Below the pieces are notes generated by a model, which made no database searches, was not told the origin of the DNA, and worked only from the letters and a program-made list of their open reading frames with translations. From contig JADANN010000371.1 in NCBI GenBank assembly GCA_018806985.1, positions 1-64,000 of the forward strand: 64,000 nt of DNA, read 5' to 3'. The translations under genes were made by a program, and so were the position numbers. Of this stretch, positions 31,438 to 40,250 are shown piece by piece. Position 1 is the stretch's first letter, and every line of letters begins with the position of its first letter. The DNA comes from Angiostrongylus vasorum (taxonomy: Eukaryota; Nematoda; Chromadorea; Rhabditida; Metastrongylidae).

Positions 31438-32949
31438 ATGTCCCCGTCTTGTACTTGCTTTGAAAAAACTCATAAGCTAGTATCCAGCGATGATATTGCG
31501 TCTACCGATCCATCATTGTTTAAGGTTAGACCAATCATTAGCTGTGTAGACGGGCCAACGGATAGGATAACATGGTTTTTAACCCTAATATTTAACCAGT
31601 TGTTGAAACACATTGCAGCCCATCTTACGAATACCCAGATGTTTCTGGATCGTCTACGTTCTGCGCAGCCCAGCAGCGCGTACGTGATGGAGTCGTTCGA
31701 CGTTAGCGCCCTCTATACAAACGTGTCGAATGACTCCGCAATGCAAGCCATATTCGAACTCCTGATGCAACACGAAGGAGAAATAAACATGTATGGCTTC
31801 AAGACAGAGCAGTTGATGGCACTTTTAAAAGAATGCTTGAGCTGCTTAACCTTTAGATGGTCCGGAAAGTGCTACGCTCAAATAGGAGGGTTAGCAATGG
31901 AACAACGACTGGCACCAAGCCTAGCCATTGCGTTTATGTCTAAGATGGAAGCACCGGTGATCGATCTCGGGCCCCTACTCTACTGCAGATATATAGATGA
32001 CTGTTTTGTCCTTTGCTCAGCACAAGAGGAAACGGACAAATGTTACGAGTTGTTGAATGAACAGTCAGAGTATATCAAGTTCACCCGAGAGAAACCGAAA
32101 GAAAACTGGCTTCCATTCCTGAACGTCCAAATTAGCCTGTCAGAAAATGGCTACATTACGAAGTGGTACCGAAAGCCAAGTAATAAAAACATCTTGGTTC
32201 ATTACCTCTCCTCTCACCTCTTCTTACACGAAACGGCGCTGGTAAGAAACATGTTTCAAACAGCAACCAACGTGTGCACGGGGAGAGAGCAGAGAAAGGA
32301 GTCCCGGAACTTGGCGCGGCAAATAGCCATTTCTAATGGCTACGAAACTGTAGCTCGGGACAGGTGTAGAGAAAATCCTAGGCCCCCAAACGACAACTGT
32401 AGCGATAAAATGGTCCCGTTTATCCTACCCTTCATCTCAAATGATGTAAGTGCAGCTATAAAACGCTGCTTAAGAACGGCGGGCTTAGAGAATTCGGTAA
32501 ACGTAGTTGAAATGCCACCGAGGAATCTTTGGCGCCAACTAGTTCGTAACCGCCTATATGACCGTATATGTGCAACGCAAAATTGCATAGTTTACCCTAA
32601 TGGTAGAGACGGTGATTTCATGAGCTCGGGTACAGTTTATCTGATCTCCTGTAAGGCGTGCGGAGACGAATACATTGGCGAAACGGGCAGTCCCCTCTGT
32701 GTCCGTATAAAAGAAGACCTAGTCGGCAAACGTCCACCAAATACCCCACCAGGCACGCATAGGACCCAGGGACATAGCGGGGAGGACTTTGGAGTGCGTG
32801 TCACGATCCTCGAACAGGAATCGAGATCACAGGCGCGCAAACTCTCGAGGCGTTTTGGATTAATTCCAGAAATCCGAAACATGAACCGCAGGGAAGAATG
32901 CCTCATTATCACGCATGATATTGGGCAGTGTATAAGCTTGTTATTCTGA
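31438..32949 (+). CDS. Penelope-type reverse transcriptase with C-terminal GIY-YIG endonuclease, 5' truncated frame
   Basis: A 503-codon open frame, the longest in the window. RT motifs: VRPIISCVDGPTDRITWF (30-47), motif A SFDVSALYTNV (86-96, catalytic Asp 88), motif B GLAMEQRLAP (151-160) and motif C YCRYIDDCF (182-190, Asp 187 and 188). After a basic thumb/linker comes the endonuclease: YLIS (401), YIGETG (412-417), CVRIKED (421-427) and HRTQGHSGED (441-450). Two oddities: motif B has Glu where other copies have Gly (GLAMGQRLAP), and two linker cysteines kept in other copies (CIICPLGRDGDC) are Tyr and Phe here. The Met start is only the first in-frame ATG; the true N terminus lies upstream across a frameshift. 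Probably not functional despite its length. Confidence 0.88.
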   Translation: MSPSCTCFEKTHKLVSSDDIASTDPSLFKVRPIISCVDGPTDRITWFLTLIFNQLLKHIAAHLTNTQMFLDRLRSAQPSSAYVMESFDVSALYTNVSNDSAMQAIFELLMQHEGEINMYGFKTEQLMALLKECLSCLTFRWSGKCYAQIGGLAMEQRLAPSLAIAFMSKMEAPVIDLGPLLYCRYIDDCFVLCSAQEETDKCYELLNEQSEYIKFTREKPKENWLPFLNVQISLSENGYITKWYRKPSNKNILVHYLSSHLFLHETALVRNMFQTATNVCTGREQRKESRNLARQIAISNGYETVARDRCRENPRPPNDNCSDKMVPFILPFISNDVSAAIKRCLRTAGLENSVNVVEMPPRNLWRQLVRNRLYDRICATQNCIVYPNGRDGDFMSSGTVYLISCKACGDEYIGETGSPLCVRIKEDLVGKRPPNTPPGTHRTQGHSGEDFGVRVTILEQESRSQARKLSRRFGLIPEIRNMNRREECLIITHDIGQCISLLF

Positions 32950-33140
32950 TGAGATAGGCACATTACGATTCCATGTGGACTGTGTGCGGTTGGTCTCCAC
33001 GTGACATATTTCAGTGGAAGCCTCATAGAAAGCGGTGAGTGTGCAAAGCTATGTTCAATGTGGTTGAAATCTTGGTTCAGCGTTTTCTCTGTTTGGTTAT
33101 GGAGGTGTTTGGCTGAATAGATTGCTGTCAACTTGACCTT

Positions 33141-33186
33141 TCCAGGGCTCTGAGGAAGGTGAAATCCGCCGAAACGTCAGCTTGTT
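33141..33186 (+). ncRNA. Hammerhead-ribozyme-like module of P5
   Basis: cagggct, CTGAGGA, a hairpin (aggtgaaatccgcc), GAAAC, GTC, agcttg. Core boxes are intact. One extra G in the upstream helix I strand and a G-U in helix II are the only blemishes. Confidence 0.62.
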
Positions 33187-33285
33187 CGTGAATGAAGAAT
33201 AAAAGTAACACCTTGTGTTTGCTCAACAAGAATACGAAGAATTACTTGATCAATGCCGAGGTTAATAGAAAGTCGGACGTGGGAG

Positions 33286-33300
33286 TGACCTTTCTTTATT
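33286..33300. repeat. Right target-site duplication of composite PLE P5
   Basis: tgacctttctttatt, matching the 15-mer at 29656-29670 with one difference. Confidence 0.7.
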
Positions 33301-33369
33301 CGACGCGAGCTTGGTATAGATGTTCTCATTATTCAATCAACGGGTGACTTTTGATGGCACAGGGAGAAG

Positions 33370-33600
33370 TAAACTAGCTGAGAGGAACGCAGACCACGGG
33401 ACTCCGTAAAGCAGTGTGTAATGCACGAGCCCCGGAAAAAGGGAAATCGTGTTTCGATCTGGCCCGGGGTCCAAGTTTTGCGGATATCTCAGCATCGCTG
33501 TGGTTGTCGCTTATTATCGTTGCAGTCTTTCCTCCACAATGGCTGACGTTTCGGCGACCGTCTTCCACAGAGCATTGACGATACACCTCATTTGTTTCGT
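33370..33600 (-). repeat. R4-like repeat with a ribozyme-like segment
   Basis: Shows agaccacgggactccgta and gttttgcggatatctcagca in common with the R4 copies at 37.3 and 39.3 kb. On the minus strand, at about 33536-33582, it reads caatgct, CTGTGGA, agacggtcgcc, GAAAC, GTC, agccattg. The outer strings pair over seven bases with one bulged C, but the CUGA box is changed and helix II is poor. Confidence 0.45.
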
Positions 33601-33654
33601 TCACGGTGGATGATGATCCTCTAACTCATTACCCTGATCTAGCTACATCATTCC

Positions 33655-33990
33655 AAACGGCCTCTTATACGATCCGACATCACAAATTGCGCAGACTCGA
33701 GAAGTTCTAGCATACACTTCTTTTCTTCTCGTCTACTATTGTAGGTCTTCGCATTTTTATGTGACTTCGACTGTTTTCCATTATTTTGTCGCCCTTCCTA
33801 GATTCCTTTCCCTCAGACCTTAGGGGTGGTTGCGATAGGGGCGGTTCCAGATTTCCATTGCAAGGGTCATCACCTGTTGTAGGATGGATGGAGTGTCCCA
33901 GTCCCAAACACGTCTGGTGGCAATTTCTCGCGCACAGAGATATGGGACCCTTGCTAAAACGCTTAGTGGAGCAAGGAAATATTAGTAACC
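33655..33990. repeat. Dispersed repeat R7-related copy
   Basis: Same ordered blocks as 29.1-29.4 kb (gatccgacatcaca, gtgacttcgactg, tccattgcaagggtcatc). Frames are not conserved between copies. Confidence 0.5.
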
Positions 33991-33994
33991 AATA

Positions 33995-36900
33995 AAAACG
34001 GCAATAACGATAATTCGTAAAGGCGATGAATACATTGCACTTAAGACGCTTTTTTGAAAAGACTGCTTTGAATCACACAAAAAAATTGCAGAATCGAAAT
34101 GCTGTTAAAATTTTCTGCTCGCAGCTAAGTCATTTTCGTATTTCTGACACAGTGCAGTTTTCACAGTAACGTTGGGAACAATTAGGCTCTTCTAAATGCA
34201 TCTATGCGCCATGTGCGTTCATTCCCAAACTGTTGTTAAAAAGTTAAACCGAGCTGGGCATTTAGTGTTTGACGTCGGATGTGAACATTGAGCTGTTCCG
34301 AAATAATCGCGAATGTTTCATCTGAGAAGCAACGCTACAGTCTTGCAGTTTAAAAAACATCAATGAACTCGAAAGCAAAATTTGTCGAAAGTTCAAAGAG
34401 CTTATTTGAAAATGTTTTCAATCGACGGGGTTAGCTCCCTACGGAGTCGTTGCAAAATCAGGAACCTGTGCAAGTATGTTATCCATGGAAAAAAATTGCC
34501 ATGGCCATAGGCAAAAGAAATACCGGTTACGGTGACCTAAAAAATCAAATAATTAAGCTAAGTATATTTTCCTAGGACTTTTTTTCTTTTTTCTTCTATT
34601 TAGATCTAAAAAGTGTTTTTATCGCCAATATAGAGGTTTACATAAAAAACTCTTTGTATCAAAATGGTCTCATTATAACAGCCTTTCAGCAAAAATGAAA
34701 AGTCAGGCACATACTTCACTCTGATAAGGGTTTAAGACTTGTTATTTAAAACTGGTAATGCTTGTGCTAACATAACAATCCTCACCACATCATGCCACTG
34801 TGGAGACTGCCGCTAGCAGGGAAATCGGAAAGGCAGAAGTCTCGCAATGTTTATAACACTACTCATTTTCAGCTCTGAAGAAACTAAACGAAATCTTTTA
34901 GTCTCAACCGAGAACGAATATTTTTTAACCAGTTGTTCCACAAGCCAATAACGACCTTGGAATACAGAACATTTGCGTCAGTGATGTTAGGATGGCATAC
35001 GTTTTTGCGGCTTTGCGACTTTTACAAGACACTGACGAATCCTTAACTCGTTAAATCCAAAGAGGAATTCTTCGCTCAGTCGATAAGGTAAAGTGCATGT
35101 CATATGTTGAATACGAACAGGGGCACGTGACTGCGACCGCTTAAAAATTGAGCAATTGAACCGATGGGCTAATTGCTTGGGTGCCACGGTTTAGATTTGG
35201 CTTCCGCCATTTCAGTTGTATTGAAGCAGCATAGAATTCTAACTTTCCCCTGTTGAAAAAAAATCACAGTGGACAAAACGCAGCACTTACAGGTGCACCT
35301 CCGTCAAAAAGCCATTCAAAGAAGAGAGCGAGTGGAAAAAAAAACGAGCACAAATTTCTGTGAGAACATTCTCTGTTACATTTCTCTTAAATTATAAATT
35401 AAATTACATAAATTATGTTTTTTAAGGTTTGGCCTTTTCATTATCCTTCCCTCATTTGATGTTTTTGATAATATGAAGATTGAATGATAGGTATAACGAG
35501 AACCTTTGCACAATTTCATTGAAGGATGCAGAGGATGGTGACATGCAGCGTTCTCGTAGAAATTCGTGATAGATTGTCGGATGAAGACATTAGCACCGAA
35601 TTTGAACAGTGGCTGTGGAGCTAAAGTAGAAAAGATTTTATCTAGTCTTCCGGCAGAAGCACTGGAAATACCTGAACATGCTTAAATCTAAATTAGCGCA
35701 GTTCTATCCTTAAAAGCTGTCAACTCGAATAATTTCAGAAAACACTCGAAAACATCGTTTGAAACCTGAAGTTGTATTTCTACAAAAAATAATATAGGAA
35801 ATTTGTTTACAAAAAGACGAGAACCATCAGCTCACAACGTAATAGCAACGAAGATGCGAGGGAAATCGCTGACATCTCTTTCGAACAGCTTCGAGCTCGG
35901 GGTTTGGAATTCCGCCTTCCACACTTACCTAATGAAAGAGTAAACGTTTGTATCGGAATTCACACAGGTTACCAATGCCACCAACACTTTTTTACACGCT
36001 TTACAGATTTTCAGATTTGGAGATCTTGTTTTAGCAAGTATATCAGTCATAAAAACTCTAACGTTTAGCTTGACACACTAAGACCTACCTTGAAATTTAG
36101 TTAATTCGTTACCCGAACGGTGTGTGCCACGGAAAAATGGGAGAACACTTCGATTGTAAAGGTGCGATCGATGTCGGTGATGGAAGAGTTCTATATTTCC
36201 ATGTACTCGTTTTTGTACGGGGCAAGGTATTTCTTCTTCAGTAGTAAGTCTTCGTCTCAAATATCGGCGTGCTCTGTAGGAACCCATAAGGACATGGTTT
36301 CATCCTATTTCCAATAGCTCCTAACTTTTCTGTTGTATGCGGTCGCTTTGAATGACATTTTTTTCCTGGAATTAACGTCACTATAAGACTTTTGAAAAAC
36401 ATTTTGAGCTAAAATTCAGGGGCAAAAACAGTGGTAAACCGGAGCCGATAATGATCTCCTAGTGACTTCCTGTTTTTGCTAACACCAAAGAAAAAAGTAA
36501 AAAACTTGGTACCAAAAAATAGTCGTTTTTTCAGCAGTACGTGCAAGTTGGAAAAAGTTCGGGCTGGATCAAGAGTAATAAAGACTAAAGACAATGTTAC
36601 AAAACGCCTGATTATGACCAATGTTAAAGAAGGTCACATCAGCGGAACCACGTACGACCAGTACTCAAAAGGAATAAGTTTGCAGATTCCCAAGTTGCAG
36701 TAGAATATACCACTGAGCCGGGCCACCTGCGAGTATAACGATTTTAGGGACAACGGAAGAAATAGAAAAAGTATTTGCTTGCATGACATATGACGGCGAA
36801 TAATGAACACCAGAGCTCACGACAGCCACTTTCGGACATTGAGATGGCAAAGCTACTATATTAAAAAGAAGGACGGAAAAGTTTATACAGGGTATTTGCC

Positions 36901-37265
36901 TTTGGTGGTTTCCACTACTAGATTCCGATACACTTTTCTGTCCATGTAGAATTGCACAGCAACAGAGTGCAATGAGACTAAACTTTATTACCTACGAAAC
37001 GTACTATCAATCGCCAACAAACTGTACTGGTCTTCTCAAAAAAGTGATATAGACAGGGGAGTGAAAAAGACGATAGGATTTTATTGTTCTATAACGACAG
37101 AAACGCACACAGTGCCGATAACAACGGTTTAATGTATCGACAGCCGTTTCGAAATCTCTAATCGAGAGCATTTATTCAAACTACAGCCTCGGCTTAACAG
37201 GGTTCAATGCCGATCTAAGCTCCCAAATCAATGCCGTTGATGGATGATTGCAGATGGCAAGAAGA
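33995..37265. other. No gene recognised in 3.3 kb
   Basis: AT-rich sequence. Frames stay under about 75 codons. A frame at 36078-36287 (minus) and one at 36476-36703 (plus) are basic and lack domains or splice support. I see no family repeat in this stretch, which makes it the longest single-copy-looking segment in the window. Confidence 0.4.
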
Positions 37266-37269
37266 TCGA

Positions 37270-37415
37270 TAGAAACTAGCTGAGAGACAGGCGAAACGAA
37301 GGGCCCGCATGGTGTGGTGGTGAACGCGTTACTCCCCGAAACGAACAATAGCGCATTCGTTCCGCACCGGAGACTCCCTACGGTCCGGAGTTTTGCAAAT
37401 ATCTCAGCAGTCATC
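37270..37415 (+). repeat. Dispersed repeat family R4 copy
   Basis: gcatggtgtggtggtgaacg, ctccccgaaacgaacaatag, cgttccgcaccggag and cggagttttgcaaatatctc, closely matching the inverted copy at 39.25-39.40 kb and the copy at 4.74 kb. Confidence 0.55.
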
Positions 37416-37812
37416 AGGATTAATAGAACATTTAAGGAAACGCAACAATGACAAACATGTTCGAATTGCGTGGAAGTTCAATGTAAATGGATTATGTCTA
37501 CATAGCCGAGAAAGTCATTTTGGTGACGGCGATACCACTTTCATCGGCAATCGCTTTGTTATTTGAAAATAGAAATGTTGCAAATACACTAGAAAGTCAA
37601 GAGATTCTCAGCCAATACACAAAGATCCTTGATGAAGTGTGTAGCTAGACACAGAGAAACAACTCCTCTTTATAGCCTTTTCATTATTAGTGTGAACAGA
37701 AAAGACGCAAAAGCCGGTGAATTGTCCCGATTGTTTTCATTACATGATGATTTAACAAGGCGGAAAAAATACTAAACGACCTCGATATCTTTTGTGTTGA
37801 GGAACCAATGTA

Positions 37813-38394
37813 TTGATGAATTCGACGAGAAATACGTCTGTCAAAACTGGATCCGCTTCGACGACCCATCTACGTGCAATGGAACCAGCGTTTCCAAAAG
37901 CTTCAGCTGTATACACTTGGTACGTTACTGTGAAAATGGTTATTACAAATAACTTGCTTTGGCGGCCTAACAACAAAGAAGCGATTCCAAAAGCTCATAG
38001 AAGCAGCATGAGTGCAAACTTCTTCGACCTTCCATTTTTTACTACCCTGGCATTCCAACTCGGCTCTCTGGATGAAAAAACGGAAGAAAAAAGTGTTGCA
38101 GCTAATGAACAACAGAATGAATATTTTGTTGCATATCAGGGTCTGTCTCGGTTAAGCTACACTCATGTAAGATTCTTAATGTTGCGTGGTCAGCTCAATT
38201 CAGATAAATCTTGCCGATTTTACTTGAATACTTTCTTGGGAGACTTGGATGGTCTGCGGGCACGAGTTGTGTGGATCCCCAACACATTTGTCATTCATTT
38301 CATTTCCTCGCAGTCGGCCTCTATGGAGGTGGTTTTGTTCGTGGTTAACTTTGTTTGCAAACACGTCCGCTCAACACTTAAGTGGTCGTCCTAG
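37813..38394 (+). other. 193-codon open frame, coding status uncertain
   Basis: The longest open frame outside recognisable transposons. It shows no signal peptide, no domain I know and no clear splice context. A minus-strand frame at 37752-37976 overlaps it; that one begins with a hydrophobic VITIFTVTYQVYTAEA-like stretch, so neither strand is favoured. At this base composition one such frame in 64 kb could arise by chance. Confidence 0.2.
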
Positions 38395-38723
38395 AGAACT
38401 TTTGCATGCTCGTGAAGTCCATTCTACAGTTCTTTTTCGTCCATCTGTCGCCCCTTCTTCTCGGTATATGACCGAACCATGTATGTTTCGCTATCGATGA
38501 ACATTCTCCTAGACCTCAAAGATGTCGTGGATTTCGAACATCAGAGCTTCGCGTTCCGGCTTAATAGTGAGAGTGTCGGTTATATTTCAGAGGACATCGC
38601 TTTTGCTCAAGCCATTTTAATAAACGTTTTCTTTATGTGCAGATGCATAATTATTCTAGGACTAACAAGATCGACGTTCCATAAACCTCGGCGTAAATGG
38701 TTGTTATTTTTTAAATTTATATG

Positions 38724-38890
38724 ATCTTACAAACTGATATTGTTGAGCTGACGCGAGGTTGACACGGGTTTTCGTTGTCGTTGGTGTTGCGGACGTTTCG
38801 GCGATTTCGCCTTCCTCAGAGCCGTGCCGTCACGAGTGAGACAACTATACCAACCTCGCATCAGCTCAATAAGATCAGTTTATAAGAACA
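38724..38890 (-). mobile_element. Fold-back element with a ribozyme-like core
   Basis: The left arm (38724-38762, including gagctgacgcgaggttg) and the right arm (38852-38890, including caacctcgcatcagctc) are inverted repeats of about 39 bp with few mismatches. They enclose about 89 bp. On the minus strand the centre reads ggct, CTGAGGA, aggcgaaatcgcc, GAAAC, GTC, the same boxes as the PLE termini, with a perfect helix II. The immediate helix I pairing is poor, but gttgtc upstream and gacaac downstream could form a distal stem. No PLE coding sequence adjoins it. Confidence 0.55.
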
Positions 38891-39244
38891 AATAAACCAA
38901 TCTTTTAGGAACTGTCGTGACAGCCAAGGTATTGTTGGTGCCTTGATACTGTGATTTTGGCGATACGGTTAACACCGCTAGCGTAATGGAGGAGAATGTA
39001 AACGCAATCATCTCTCTGTGCTTTTCTCTCAATTTCCTAGAACTTAGAAAATTTTATTCTTAGTGCAGATTTTTCTAATAAGAGCTTTTTCATTAGGGCG
39101 AACACATATTTCCACAGATGAGATGAGATTTTTGACCCGCTATAAGACGGAACCACGAGGGAAAGTAATACATAGAGAAAGTGTTATACGACATAATAAC
39201 AAAAATCAAAAAGGTTTTCAAACAAACGCTAACTATATAACTTT

Positions 39245-39405
39245 GATGAAGCTGAGATATTTGCCAAAACTCTGGACCGCAGGTGCTTTATGGTGGGGAA
39301 CGAACGCGCTATTGTCCTTTCCGGGGAGTAACGCGTTCACCACCACACCATGCGGGTCCTTCGTTTCGCCTGTCTCTCCGCTAGTTCTGGCTAACTGTAT
39401 ATTTT
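39245..39405 (-). repeat. Dispersed repeat family R4 copy, inverted
   Basis: Reverse complement of the 37.27-37.42 kb copy: gagatatttgccaaaactc, ggggaacgaacgcgctattg, ctttccggggagtaacgcg and caccaccacaccatgcggg. A 117-codon frame crosses it but is not kept in the other copies. Confidence 0.55.
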
Positions 39406-39469
39406 TTTTATATTGATGAGACTACACCAGGTTGACACGAAATGTTTATTTGGCAACTAACTATATAGT

Positions 39470-39735
39470 ACTGCGAGCATGTGTAGCACAGTGGTTTGTG
39501 GTGCCCTGCAACACACACGTTATCATTGTTTTGACCAAGAACTACAGACTCATCAAGCTTTCTACCAGTCCGCGCTCTCGTAATTGCTACCAGAATTGTT
39601 TGGGATATTAACAACACCGACTTGTAAAATGCGTATGATAGCACAAGTCAGTGGGCAACATTCAGTCATCTCCTAGATGGATGAAAAAATCAAATGCATG
39701 GCGGGCTTCTAAGGAATCTCCTAAAGAACAGATAA
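39470..39735 (+). repeat. tRNA-like SINE copy S5
   Basis: Head gcatgtgtagcacagtgg(ttt) resembles the A-box region of the SINE at 15.77 kb. The tail has ctagatggatgaaaaaatca, aatgcatggcgggcttctaa, equivalent to aatgcatggcgcatccctca. The B box is not clear. A diverged member. Confidence 0.45.
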
Positions 39736-39744
39736 ACCCCCAAG

Positions 39745-40250
39745 GATTTTTCATTTATATGCCACTTTTCATCTGTTGACGGGTATTGATAGAACCTTCT
39801 TGAAGACTGTTGGTTTTATTACTGTAGTGAACGTTGCTATATCAGAAGCTAGTCCTCTTAACTACCGAATTAATGTCTTTCTTATAGTAACGATAAATTG
39901 CTCCGTTAAAGGCGCAGAGCTGTGGCGACTCATGGACTGCTGACTTCTGAAACGCAGCACTAATGTAGAAATTGATTTATGGGGCATTTTGTATTTGATA
40001 CACCAAGTCGTATTTACGTAATCATAGTTTTGATCTTAGTTCACTGTGTGTAGTAATGGAATAACATCACTCACTGGCCGAACGGTCGTTGGTACTTAGC
40101 ATTTTCCATACATCACTGTTCGAAGACAGCTAGTTATAAAGGTGTAGAAGATTTTTCTCATCATTGTAGAACTGTGGACCAGTTCATTAGCTGTAGACGA
40201 ACTTTAGACGATGGTTAATTTCTCATTTGTGATTAATTTCTACAACCATC
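39745..40250. other. No gene recognised
   Basis: AT-rich spacer before the RTE leader. No frame or repeat that I can place. Confidence 0.35.

Larger units (their letters stand above)
30289..33285 (+). mobile_element. Penelope-like retroelement P5, most complete copy
   Basis: The forward body of the composite. In order: a 5' coding part (QRTVTEYCTSNCEYY, TRCSPSGRSTRRK) near 30.43-30.63 kb; a second block at 30.94-31.23 kb (APFPQPFFRQQEPNNE, VLNHYRAKRYSSNLT, KRGMREVRELI); a damaged stretch; an RT-endonuclease frame at 31438-32949; and a 3' end with ribozyme module and terminal gaggttaatagaaagtcgg. Frameshifts near 31.24 and 31.44 kb and stops in the 5' part mean it cannot make one full protein now. 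PLEs copy their RNA into chromosomal nicks in the nucleus, using RT plus GIY-YIG nuclease. Target duplications of 15 bp lie outside it and its inverted partner. Confidence 0.88.

Noticed and set aside
32620..32880. GIY-YIG motif as a homing endonuclease or as a host repair nuclease
   Set aside because: It is fused in frame behind a YIDD reverse transcriptase, which is the diagnostic layout of Penelope-like elements.
31438..32949. Retroviral or endogenous viral element
   Set aside because: No gag, protease, integrase or envelope-like sequence and no true LTRs. The RT and nuclease are of the Penelope type and the other RTs are RTE type.
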